A stretch of DNA of 64,000 bases from Sphingomonas sp. PP-F2F-A104-K0414 (lineage in GTDB: Bacteria > Pseudomonadota > Alphaproteobacteria > Sphingomonadales > Sphingomonadaceae), in contig NZ_SLYD01000003.1 in the NCBI RefSeq assembly GCF_004340945.1, positions 496,001-560,000 of the forward strand, given 5' to 3'. The notes beneath the pieces are model-generated. The model searched no databases. It was not told where the DNA came from and saw nothing but the letters and a program-made list of their open reading frames with translations. The position numbers and the translations under genes were made by a program. This document shows positions 9,403 to 18,200 of the stretch, in pieces (position 1 is the first letter of the stretch; every line of letters begins with the position of its first letter).

Positions 9403-9735
9403 TCAGCAGCAGGGGGTGAGTTCGGCCAGGAGCGGCGTGCACAACGCGGGCGAACCCTCGCAGCAGTCTTTGATGAGGAACAGCGTCAGCGCGCGCAGTC
9501 TGTCCAGATCGGCACGGTAGATGATCGACCGGCTATGCCGTTCCGAGCGCACGATCCCAGCGCGAGCGAGAATGCCGAGGTGCGCTGACATGGTGTTTTG
9601 CGGCACGTCGAGCTGGCGGGCGATTTCACCTGCTGCCAGACCGTCCGGTTCGTGCCGCACGAGCAGGCGGAACACGTCGAGGCGTGTGCCTTGCGCGAGT
9701 GCACCCAATGCTGCGATTGCCGAATCGTTTTCCAT
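9403..9735 (-). CDS. arsR: ArsR-family arsenic-responsive repressor
   Basis: The 110-residue winged-helix repressor has a recognition helix in VPQNTMSAHLGILARAGIVRSERHSRSIIYR. The E. coli-type alpha-3 CxxC metal motif is absent. Two vicinal cysteine pairs lie near the C-terminus instead (KDCCEG and the final PCC), so As(III) is probably sensed there. It is first in the operon arsR-arsC-arsB-ynfA-arsH. A 7-bp inverted repeat overlaps its start codon (9734-9757), consistent with autorepression. No Shine-Dalgarno sequence precedes the ATG, so the mRNA may be leaderless. Confidence 0.92.
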   Translation of the reverse strand: MENDSAIAALGALAQGTRLDVFRLLVRHEPDGLAAGEIARQLDVPQNTMSAHLGILARAGIVRSERHSRSIIYRADLDRLRALTLFLIKDCCEGSPALCTPLLAELTPCC

Positions 9736-9757
9736 ATATCCAGCATAAACGATATAT
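9734..9757 (-). promoter_or_regulatory. Putative ArsR operator
   Basis: Perfect inverted repeat ATATATC, 10 bases, GATATAT. The arrangement fits an SmtB/ArsR-type operator. It overlaps the first base pairs of the arsR start codon and a possible -10 sequence (TATGCT) on the minus strand. Confidence 0.6.
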
Positions 9758-9817
9758 AGGCTTAGGTAACCCTTGCTGGAACGATCGCCTCACCCGATCG
9801 CCGGCAATCGACGGCGA

Positions 9818-10912
9818 TCAGGAATACCTCAGCGACGAAAGGCCCAGTGTTGCCGACGCCCCGTTTTTCCGTTCGGCCCTGTCGAATGACATGAGAATGC
9901 CGAGCAGGATAAGCACCGTCATCATCGCGGATCCACCGTAGGACAGAAGTGGCAGCGGGATGCCGACGACCGGGGCAAGCCCCAGCACCATCGCCATGTT
10001 GATCCCGACGTACAATGAGATCGTGAAGGACAGCCCAATGGCAGCAAGTTTTACGAAGCGATCAGTTGAGCGCATGGCAACCCCGCTCGCCCAGCGAATG
10101 ATCCACGCATAGGCCAACAGGATCACGACCCCGCCGACCAGGCCCCATTCCTCCATCATCGTCGCAAGGATGAAGTCGGTATGCGGCTCAGGCAGATAGG
10201 CGAGGTGGCTCTGTGTCCCCTGCATGAAGCCCTTGCCCCAGATGCCGCTTGATCCGATCGCGATTTTTGACTGCGCGATATGGTATCCCGTGCCGAGCGG
10301 ATCGCTTTCGGGATCAAGAAAGATAAGCACCCGGTGTCGCTGATAGTCGTGGAGCAGGTTGTTCACGACGACGGGAAGCGCACAGGCGAATGCTAGCCCT
10401 CCCCCCACGAACCAGCGTAGCGGGATGCCTGCAAGAAAGAGGATGGCGGTGCCGGCGAGCGCGATCATCATCGCAGTGCCCAGATCGGGTTGCAGTAGGA
10501 CGAGCACGACCGGCAGACCGATCATCACGACAGGTGGCAGCAGGGTCATGGGGCGGCGGATGAACCCAGGGGGTACACGGTCAAAATAGCTCGCCAGCGA
10601 AAGCACGATAGCGATCTTCATGAACTCGGAGGGTTGCAGGCGGATGATCCCGAGATCAATCCAGCGCTGCGCACCCATGCCGATCTTGCCGAACAGCTCG
10701 ACGATCAGCAGCAGCCCGAGTGTGATGCCGTAGAAGGGCAGCGAATAATCGCGCCAGAACGACACCGGGACGAACGACACCAGCAGCATGACCACGAACA
10801 GGAAGGCGAACCTGAGACCCTGATTGAATGCCCACGGTGTCATGCTTCCGTTCGCCGCAGAGTACAGCGTGAGCAGACTTGCAGACATGACGATGCAGAC
10901 GGCGAGAAGCAT
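9818..10912 (-). CDS. rodA: RodA-like SEDS peptidoglycan glycosyltransferase (orphan copy)
   Basis: The 364-residue polytopic protein has SEDS features: GAQRWIDLGIIRLQPSEFMK, the long loop with YQRHRVLIFLDPESDPLGTGYHIAQSKIAIGSSGIWGKGF, and VVGIPLPLLSYGGSAM at the end. RodA polymerises glycan strands for cell elongation with PBP2. Here no mrdA/PBP2, mreB or mreC gene is adjacent; it follows nhaA on the same strand, 126 bases downstream. The frame extends upstream of the chosen ATG with RodA-like residues (AIKSLPWS) but no start codon or ribosome site is visible there, so the true N-terminus is uncertain and may be truncated. It is probably a second, accessory copy. Confidence 0.85.
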   Translation of the reverse strand: MLLAVCIVMSASLLTLYSAANGSMTPWAFNQGLRFAFLFVVMLLVSFVPVSFWRDYSLPFYGITLGLLLIVELFGKIGMGAQRWIDLGIIRLQPSEFMKIAIVLSLASYFDRVPPGFIRRPMTLLPPVVMIGLPVVLVLLQPDLGTAMMIALAGTAILFLAGIPLRWFVGGGLAFACALPVVVNNLLHDYQRHRVLIFLDPESDPLGTGYHIAQSKIAIGSSGIWGKGFMQGTQSHLAYLPEPHTDFILATMMEEWGLVGGVVILLAYAWIIRWASGVAMRSTDRFVKLAAIGLSFTISLYVGINMAMVLGLAPVVGIPLPLLSYGGSAMMTVLILLGILMSFDRAERKNGASATLGLSSLRYS

Positions 10913-11038
10913 CGACCATGGCAGCGACTTGATCGCGACGGGAACATGTTCGCGGGAAATGGCAGGCGTCCTTGGGTATCCGCGACAGCGGGTAGAATGA
11001 TGAAGGCTTGGTGGCGGTGGTCAGTCGGGCGCTGGCAA

Positions 11039-12247
11039 CTAGATCATCGACGCCGGGAAGGCCTTGGGCCGGGAGAACCGCAGAACGCCATATCCGGCGA
11101 GCGCGGACATCATCGATCCCAGCAGGATGCCGATCTTCGCTTCCTCTGCGAGATGCGGAGATGCCGGGAATGCAAGGGCACCGATGAACAGGCTCATTGT
11201 GAAGCCGATGCCGCACAGCAGAACGACACCGTATGTCTGCATCATACTGGCACCGGGCAAAGCACCGAACAGCCTAAGCCGCCTGCCGATCTGCAATGCG
11301 CCGAAGATGCCGAGCTGCTTGCCAAGAAACAGGCCGGCAGCGACGCCCAACGGCAAGGGAGCGATAATCGTCTGCCACCCGATATCGCCCAGCGAGACGC
11401 CGGCATTGGCGAACCCAAACAGCGGGACGATCAGCAGCCCCACCAGTGGTGCCAAGGCGTGCTCGAGACGGTGCAGCGGTGCGCCCGCATCCCCGTCGCC
11501 GCTCGCGCGAAGCGGGATGGCGGTTGCGGCGAGGACGCCCGCGATCGTTGCATGGACGCCGGAGAGTAGCACCGCGTACCAGAGCAGCGCCGCCAAGATG
11601 AGATAGGGCGTCAGCGCGTTCACACCCCGCCAGCGGAGCAGGTGCATGACCCCGAAGATCCCCGCGGCAGCGGTGATCGCCAGCGCGTCGATCGACGCCG
11701 TATAGAACAGCGCGATAATAGCGACTGCGCCGAGATCATCGACGATCGCGACCGACATGAGGAATAGTTTCAGCGAGGCCGGCACGCGGTTGCCGAGCAG
11801 CGCCAGTACGCCCAACGCAAAGGCGATATCGGTCGCCGCGGGGATCGCCCATCCGCCGTGCAACAACGGATCGGACCATGCTACGAGCAGATAGATCAGC
11901 GCCGGGATAGCCATGCCGGCTGTGGCAGCTACGGCAGGCATCGTCCGGTCGGACCAGCGCGACAGTCTGCCCTCTAGAAACTCGCGCTTCAGTTCGAGAC
12001 CTACCAGCAGGAAGAATAGAGCCATGAAGCCGTCGTTGATCCAAAGGTGCGGCGTCATCGGGCCTAGCTGGTCAGATAATGTCGGCCCAACGACCACGTG
12101 CAGAACGTCGTGGTAAGCGTGCGTTCCGGGCAGGTTGGCCGCAATCATCGCCAGCGCCGCAGCGCCCATGAGCAGCAGGCCACCAGCAGCCTCGCTGCGA
12201 AGGAAGGCAAAGCGTACTTGGGCACCTGTCTGATGATGAGCAGCCAT
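11039..12247 (-). CDS. nhaA: NhaA Na+/H+ antiporter
   Basis: The 402-residue inner-membrane antiporter has the ion-binding aspartate pair in SVAIVDDLGAVAIIALFY and the entry motif PHLWINDGFMALFFLLVGLE, GWAIPAATDIAFALGVLALLG and GIGFTMSLFIGALAF. It exchanges internal Na+ (or Li+) for external protons and supports pH and salt tolerance. The ATG at 12247 is used because AGGA lies seven bases upstream; a TTG two codons earlier is less likely. It is divergent from the LysR-type gene at 12430, which probably regulates it. Confidence 0.93.
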   Translation of the reverse strand: MAAHHQTGAQVRFAFLRSEAAGGLLLMGAAALAMIAANLPGTHAYHDVLHVVVGPTLSDQLGPMTPHLWINDGFMALFFLLVGLELKREFLEGRLSRWSDRTMPAVAATAGMAIPALIYLLVAWSDPLLHGGWAIPAATDIAFALGVLALLGNRVPASLKLFLMSVAIVDDLGAVAIIALFYTASIDALAITAAAGIFGVMHLLRWRGVNALTPYLILAALLWYAVLLSGVHATIAGVLAATAIPLRASGDGDAGAPLHRLEHALAPLVGLLIVPLFGFANAGVSLGDIGWQTIIAPLPLGVAAGLFLGKQLGIFGALQIGRRLRLFGALPGASMMQTYGVVLLCGIGFTMSLFIGALAFPASPHLAEEAKIGILLGSMMSALAGYGVLRFSRPKAFPASMI

Positions 12248-12382
12248 GCGCAATCCTGCCTTTGCGGTATCGGCACCGCCGGCAGGACGTGCGGATCAAT
12301 GGTGAGAAGTTGTCCGAATGACAGTTGGAATGCCGATCGTCGTGGACCCTCTATCGGTAGCAGGCCCGATCATCATGAGAAA

Positions 12383-12422
12383 ATCGGAAGTTGCATTGCC
12401 GCTTATAGAGGTTGGCTATAAG
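12383..12422 (+). promoter_or_regulatory. Putative OxyR/LysR-type operator between nhaA and the regulator
   Basis: ATAG, 7 bases, CTAT at 12405-12419 lies inside a perfect 7-bp inverted repeat (CTTATAG/CTATAAG, 12402-12422). This is the published OxyR half-operator pattern. A weaker match (ATCG-N7-CATT) lies exactly 22 bases upstream at 12383, the spacing expected for a tetramer. It ends 8 bases before the regulator's ATG. Confidence 0.6.
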
Positions 12423-12429
12423 GTTGGTG

Positions 12430-13371
12430 ATGCCTCGCATTCAACAGCTGCGCTACCTCGTGGCCGTCGCCGACACGCTTAGCTTCAGCCGTGCAGCCGA
12501 TCAGTGTCGTGTCACCCAGCCCACGCTCAGCATGCAGTTGAAGGAGCTAGAGGGCCGACTGAACACGCAATTGGTCGAGCGTACGCGCGCCCGCGTGGTG
12601 CTGACGCCGGTTGGCACCGAGATAGCCCGCCGTGCGCGCTTCGTCCTTTCCGAGATTGAGGATATTCGGGAAATCGCGCGCCGTGACGATCCCGCCGCAC
12701 TACAGGGAACGCTTCAAATGGGTGTTCTCCAGACAGTTGGCGGGTACGTCCTGTCGCTAGCAATGCCGGCGCTTCGCGAGACGTTCCCTGATCTGCGGAT
12801 CGTCGTGCGTGAGGACAGGCTGGAAAGCCTGCCGGGGAAACTGTCGGACGGCACGCATGACGTGCTCCTCTTGCCGCATGGACCCACCCAGCCCGATTTC
12901 ACTTCTGCCCGGTTGATCCGGGAGCCGCTGCATCTCGTTATGCCAAGCGATCACCGGCTTGCCCGATGTGAGGTAGTGTGTCCGGAGGATCTTGCTGGTG
13001 AAACGGTTCTTGTCATGGATCGCTCACCACGGCTGCATGACCAGATCGCTTCACTCTGTGCCGAGTTTGGCGCGATCGAGGTCGATGATTATGCCGGGAC
13101 AACGCTCGATACGCTGCGTCTCATGGTGACGACCGGCATGGGCCTGTCGCTCCTCCCCGCGCTGTATGTCCGATCAGACGTGCTGCGCGAGAAGCTGATC
13201 GTCGCACGGCCGCTGGCGAAGCGGGCGCCAGTGCGTGACCTGACGATGATATGGCGTTCGTCATCGCCACGGGAAGCGACCTACCGCCGCCTTGGCGAAA
13301 TCATACGGCGTTGCGTTATGCCGTGGGAACACCCGGACACGGGCGAACCGGCAAAGATCCCAGCCGGCTAG
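12430..13371 (+). CDS. OxyR-like LysR-family regulator lacking the peroxidatic cysteine
   Basis: The protein has 313 residues. The N-terminal winged helix (residues 2-60, SFSRAADQCRVTQPTLSMQLKELE) and the effector domain are OxyR-like throughout. Aligned without gaps to E. coli OxyR around Cys199-Cys208, this protein has Arg201 in place of Cys199 (MDRSPRLHDQIASLC) and keeps only the second Cys (Cys210). Peroxide sensing by disulfide formation is therefore unlikely. It is divergent from nhaA, as NhaR is in other bacteria, so regulation of nhaA is a reasonable inference. The ATG at 12430 (AAGGTTGG upstream) is preferred to the TTG at 12412. Confidence 0.85.
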   Translation: MPRIQQLRYLVAVADTLSFSRAADQCRVTQPTLSMQLKELEGRLNTQLVERTRARVVLTPVGTEIARRARFVLSEIEDIREIARRDDPAALQGTLQMGVLQTVGGYVLSLAMPALRETFPDLRIVVREDRLESLPGKLSDGTHDVLLLPHGPTQPDFTSARLIREPLHLVMPSDHRLARCEVVCPEDLAGETVLVMDRSPRLHDQIASLCAEFGAIEVDDYAGTTLDTLRLMVTTGMGLSLLPALYVRSDVLREKLIVARPLAKRAPVRDLTMIWRSSSPREATYRRLGEIIRRCVMPWEHPDTGEPAKIPAG

Positions 13372-13454
13372 CAGTTCTTAAAACACCATCGTTTTCGGGA
13401 AATTCGGCGTGTCGTCAGGCAGGTAAATGCGTGCCACATGAGCCCCGCCTCGAC

Positions 13455-13502
13455 ATGAACGAAGGGCCGAAGTTGGGGAGCGGAAATTACCCCGTGAACG
13501 TC
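13455..13502 (+). repeat. Dispersed module-junction repeat, copy 4, left part (split by the IS element)
   Basis: ATGAACGAAGGG is followed by CCGAAGTTGGGGAGC, 13 bases and TGAACGTC. The expected TGGGTC tail is missing here but lies at 14863-14868, immediately after the insertion sequence, so the element inserted into this copy. Confidence 0.75.
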
Positions 13503-13574
13503 CACAACTGATGACGTGGACGGCTCTCCAACCCTCAAGCAGTATGTCCTGCGGAGAGTCGAAGGAGAGTCACG

Positions 13575-14597
13575 ATGGGAAACGTCACAACGATCGGTCT
13601 AGATATCGCGAAGAACGTGTTTCAGGTGCACGGAGTGGATGCTGATGGCGCAGCGGTTGTTCGCCAGCGTCTGACGCGTGGGCGGATGTTGAAGTTCTTC
13701 GCCAAGCTGCCCCGGTGTCTGATCGGCATTGAGGCGTGTGCGACATCACACTTCTGGGCGCGCGAGCTGGTCGCGCTCGGGCATGACGTGAAGCTGATGC
13801 CGGCGCAGTACGTGAAGCCGTACGTCAAGCGAGGCAAGAACGATGCGGCGGATGCCGAGGCGATCTGCGAGGCAGTGACCCGGCCGACCATGCGCTTCGT
13901 CGGGATCAAGTCGCCCGAGCAGCAGAGCGCGATGATGCTTCATCGTGTCCGCCTGATCCTAAACCGCCAGCGCACGCAGCTGTCGAACGCGATGCGGGCG
14001 CACTTGGCCGAGTTCGGGATTGCGGCGCCAATTGGTAGAAACGGCATCGAGCAGCTCCTCGACGTGATCGCTGATCCTACTGATGAGCGCGTACCAGCCG
14101 ATGCGCGGTTCTGCCTGGAGATGTTGGCAGCGCAGCTGCGCATCGTAAAGGAGCAGATCCTCGAGAACGATCGTCGCATCCTGGCGAGCGCACGCGAGAC
14201 CGAGCTCGGTCGCCGGCTGATGGAGATACCCGGCGTGGGTCCACTGCTCGCCAGCGCCATCGTCGCCACGGTTCCTGACCCCGCGATCTTCCGCTCGGGC
14301 CGCAACCTTGCTGCCTGGATAGGCCTGGTGCCGCGGCAGAACTCGAGCGGTGGAAAGGAGCGGCTGGGCAGCATCACGAAGGCGGGCCACCAATATCTGC
14401 GTCAGATGCTGATCGTCGGCGCTATGGCAGTCGTGCGCTATGCCGAGCGGAACGGGGCCAAGCGGCCCTGGCTCGTGCAACTGCTTGCCAGGCGGAAGGC
14501 CAAGGTCGCCGCGGTCGCGCTAGCCAACAAGAACGCCCGCATGATCTGGGCGATGATGGCCAGTGGCGAACGGTATCGCGAGCCGCAGATCGTGTAA
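13575..14597 (+). CDS. IS110/IS1111-family transposase
   Basis: The 340-residue DEDD transposase has an N-terminal RuvC-like domain beginning TTIGLDIAKNVFQVHGVDADG, with further acidic residues in LIGIEACATSHFW and KNDAADAEAICEA. The C-terminal Tnp20 domain holds MEIPGVGPLLASAIVATV and the catalytic-serine region LVPRQNSSGGKERLG. It performs RNA-guided recombination in this family. AAGGAGAG lies just upstream of the ATG. The gene has no frameshift, so the element may be active. Confidence 0.95.
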   Translation: MGNVTTIGLDIAKNVFQVHGVDADGAAVVRQRLTRGRMLKFFAKLPRCLIGIEACATSHFWARELVALGHDVKLMPAQYVKPYVKRGKNDAADAEAICEAVTRPTMRFVGIKSPEQQSAMMLHRVRLILNRQRTQLSNAMRAHLAEFGIAAPIGRNGIEQLLDVIADPTDERVPADARFCLEMLAAQLRIVKEQILENDRRILASARETELGRRLMEIPGVGPLLASAIVATVPDPAIFRSGRNLAAWIGLVPRQNSSGGKERLGSITKAGHQYLRQMLIVGAMAVVRYAERNGAKRPWLVQLLARRKAKVAAVALANKNARMIWAMMASGERYREPQIV

Positions 14598-14845
14598 CAG
14601 GATACGGGGCGGGCGACCGCACCGGACGAGGTTGGAAAGGGCGGATAGGAGCTAATGCAACAAGCCGGTTGAACCGCCGGATCGGGAAAACCCACAAAGA
14701 CCCAAGCGCATCAAGCGCGTATAACTGATCGGGACCCGAACCGCGCGAATGGCATTATGGCCAGCGGCGCTATGAGCCGCACTAACAGGTCGGACACATG
14801 GCCGCACCAACCAGCATTGCAACGCGACTGTTCAAGCTTGCCAAC
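14598..14845 (+). ncRNA. Candidate bridge-RNA region of the IS element
   Basis: The non-coding right end of the element is about 250 bases. IS110-family elements encode a structured bridge RNA in a non-coding end; in the IS1111 subgroup this is the right end. Several short inverted repeats are visible (for example CCGGTTGAACCGCCGG near 14661 and GCGCATCAAGCGCG near 14706). No boundaries or loops can be assigned by eye. Confidence 0.35.
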
Positions 14846-14860
14846 GGAGGGCCGTCCACA

Positions 14861-15245
14861 CATGGGTCGAGACCGCTGATAGCTGGTGACCAGTATCTGA
14901 TACCATTTGAGATCATATTCTGGTCAGCCGTTGTGTGTGCCGGGCCCGTGTGACTAGCAACGTGAACGAACGTTTGCTTCCGGGAGGTCGCATCAATTCC
15001 ACGAACGGCTGACTATGTGTTAGCGCCGCCGTCTCGCTGGCGGCAGCTCTCGACCAAAATGCGCCGTTCGCCGGTCGGGCCTCCAGCAGTAGCTTCTACC
15101 AGAACCTGCCGTTCGGTCGGCGCGAAACGGTCTGCCAGCAACGCGCCCTAGCTTCGGCCATTTAGGCTGACCCGCCGCAAGCCCGAAATCTGCCGTTTGT
15201 TCACCTTGTCCTCTGCACCTCAACAAGCTGACCAAAGGAGCGTAT
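14861..15245. other. Intergenic stretch between the IS element and the Avs-like gene
   Basis: No gene is recognised. It begins with the TGGGTC tail of the split repeat copy and holds several degenerate short motifs (GAACGTTTGCTTCC at 14967, CTGCCGTTCGG at 15109, TCTGCCGTTTG near 15190) that look like decayed copies of one element. Confidence 0.45.
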
Positions 15246-18200
15246 CTAGTCGTTGTTCGACCAGTGCACATGCCTCTCCGTATTGCCCTCGAACCAAAGC
15301 AATCCATTGTAGCGCACGCGGATGTCTGGGTGTCGCTTCTTCTTGAGCGTCGTCGCGCGGCGTTCGCCGATCACTGTCCAGATCGGCTCGAGGTCGTTCT
15401 TCCGTACCAAGTCTAGGAACGGGTCGCGGCGGACAAGGACGTAACTGCCCCGATCGCTACCCGTGGCACTCCCCGTGACGATCGTTGGTGCTCCTTTCGC
15501 ATCGAGGAAGACGCCGATGTTATTCGTATCCGCCGTGAGTCCCAGACCACGGATCAACCAGGGTATCGGCACGTGCCGGGAGAACCCGTTAGGCAGGCTC
15601 CCGTCGAGATGGCTCTCCCAGAGGAAGTCTGCGGTGGGCCGTATAACCCTGTAACTGCGGGACTTTCCGATCAGGCGAGCGTCGAGTGTCGTCCACGGTT
15701 CATCGCGCCACGTGTCGCGTCGCGCCAGCTCGCCGACGTAGGGACCGTCGGTCGTCTGGCCCGGTAGCCATTCGTGGAAGTCGTATGCGTCGGCGACTGC
15801 GTCTTTGATCAGGCGCGCCCTGTCGTCGGGAGAGAGGAGGACGGCGGCGAGGAAGTGGAAGTCGCTCTGGAGCCACGGCGCATCCAGGTGCCGGTCCTCG
15901 CGTTCGGCGTCGATGTCGTGCCCCGCGTAGCGATAGAGGGTCAACCAGCCCGGCTCGCCGAGGTCAGGGCAGGTTGCCAAGGCGAGACGGCTGCCAGGCA
16001 GGCCCGGATCCGCCACCCAGTCGCCCCTCCGCTCGACCGGCAGCGGTTCGCAGACGAGTGGCGGGACCTGCGGCAGGTCGGCCCGCGTCGTCGTCTCTTG
16101 GTCGGCAGGCATGATCGAGGGTTCGAGGTCGCGGGTGAACTCGACGTCGAGGGGATTGTCGTAGACCGCGGCACCGCTTCCCCATTGCGGCTTCATCCAG
16201 AAGTTGTCGGCGAGGCGCGCCAGCAGCTCCATCATGGCGATTCGCTGATATTTCTTGCCTATCCGCTCGATGCGACCGCCCCGTTCGCTTCTTCCGGAAA
16301 GATATCGGTCGCCCGGGAACCGTTCCGCCGTCCAACCGAACGAGAGCGCCCGGTTGGCCACCCAGACCTTGCATTTCTGCGCATCGAACTCCGCGCCCTT
16401 ACCCTTGCCTGGGATGATCCACTCGTGGCCACCGCTTCCCGTCACCCAGGCGTTCGCCTCGGCCGCGTAGCGCTTGCGCTGCGCCGGCGTCAGGAGCGCT
16501 AGGAGCGATGCCGTCGCGCGGACGATTCGGCGACGGTCGGCGGGAGGAACGATTACCTCAAAAGAGTCGCGATCGAAGCTGACGCGCCTTTCTGCATAGG
16601 CGGTGCGGAACTCGGAGAACGCGCTCTCGACGTCGCTCCGGCCGGCGACGACTTCCTTGAAGAACGCCTCCCCGCTTTCGTCCGCCGTGATCGGACGTGG
16701 CCCGGACAGGCGAGCTTCCGAGAAGCGATGCACGCGTCCTTCCAGGACGTAGCGGCCGAAGTCGGCGAGGCCGTCATAGCAGGAACTCAGGATCGAATGC
16801 GCGCCGACCCGCTCGCCGCGGGCGTCGACGCGAGCCTTCGTGACGCTGAAGCTGGGTGTCGTTGAGCCGTAAGGCGGGCGGCAGCGCACGAGATCGACGG
16901 ATGGATCGCACGAGCCCGCCGACACGGCCAGTTCTATGGTCCCGCGCGCGTAGTCCCTGGCAAGCAGGTGAACTGGGGCGCCGCCCTCGAAGCAGTTACT
17001 CCAGGCGACGCTCGCGAATTTGCCCAGGGTGGCGGGATCCAGCGTCCTCAGCGCTGCTCCGTACAGCGCGGCGTAGAGCCGTTCCACGACGTAAGGATCG
17101 TCGCAGCTGGTGAAACGCTCGAACAACGGCGCGGCGAGCGCGGGGCGGGTCGCGAGGATCGAGAGCACCGCCTTCGACGCCGTGTCGCGGATGCGGGCGC
17201 TCGTGCTGGCGCAGCTCCAGGCGAGGGTCGCGAGCGCGAGGCCCAGGGTAGCGTCGGAAGCCTGGCCGACGCCTGAATTCAGGCTCCAGTCCGTGAGGCG
17301 GACGAGTGGATGACCAGGATCGTCATGGGCGGCGTTGATCGCCACTGTCCAAAAGGCGTCGCGCTCGGCGATGGTCCGCGAGATCAGGTTGCGGTGGAGG
17401 AGCTCGACGTTCCAGGGGTGATCCTCGATGACCGCGAGTTCTACCAGCAGCGCGGTGACGTCCTCCTCATGTCGGCTGAGGCGGTTGAGCAGTTCGAGCG
17501 TCCGGTCGGAGAAGGCCGTTGGCGAACGCCAGCGGATGCTGTCGACGAAGGCGTCCTCGACCGGCCACTTGTCCCAAAAGTCGTCGAACCCGCCCGGCAG
17601 CTCATCGACCAGTTCCACGCCATAGCGGTCGGCGAAATGCAGGAAGAGCGCGTAGAACAGCCCGCTCCACTCGTAGGCGACACCATATTTTGCGAGAAGA
17701 AAGGCGAGCTTGCCGCCGGGATCGAATAGGCCAGCGGGGGACGGCACCCCTTCGAGCAGTGCACGGGCCACGAGATGGTCGCCGAAACGCTGGAACGAGA
17801 AGCGGACCACGTCGACAGGGACCGCGAACGGATCCTTGGGGTCGGTGCTTGGGTCAGGATCGTATCTGAGCAGCCCCCGAAAGCGGAGGGTCTCGAGCCA
17901 GGTCTTGCTCGCTGGAGGGGCGAACCCTTCGAACGCCTGATCGACGATCCGGTGCGCGTCGCCGCGCGGGACGCTGTCCCGCATTGCGTCCGCCATGGAC
18001 GTCGCCAGCGCCAGCACGGCCGAGCGCAGCGGTCCGACGAGCATATCGCTACCGTCATAGCTCGTGCCGAGATGCCGACCGGTTGACGTCAAGTAGAAGC
18101 TCAGCACCTCGCTGGTGCCCCGCATCCCGCGGGGGAAAGCGGTACGCCCCTCGGCCTGGAGCGCAAGGCACGTCGTCCGCAGAAACAACGGATTGGAGAA

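Larger units (their letters stand above)
13507..14860 (+). mobile_element. IS110-family (IS1111-type) insertion sequence
   Basis: The element is about 1.35 kb. Imperfect subterminal inverted repeats GTGGACGGCTCTCC (13516-13529) and GGAGGGCCGTCCAC (14846-14859) differ at one position. The heptamer GTCCACA occurs at both junctions (13500-13506 and 14854-14860), so the exact edges are ambiguous by a few bases. A long non-coding right end (about 250 bases) fits the IS1111 group. There is one intact transposase gene. Confidence 0.85.

Noticed and set aside
14882-14891. GCTGGTGACC matching the 3' edge of tRNA-Glu, as a possible second attachment site
   Set aside because: Only ten bases match and the sequence diverges at once; chance is a sufficient explanation.
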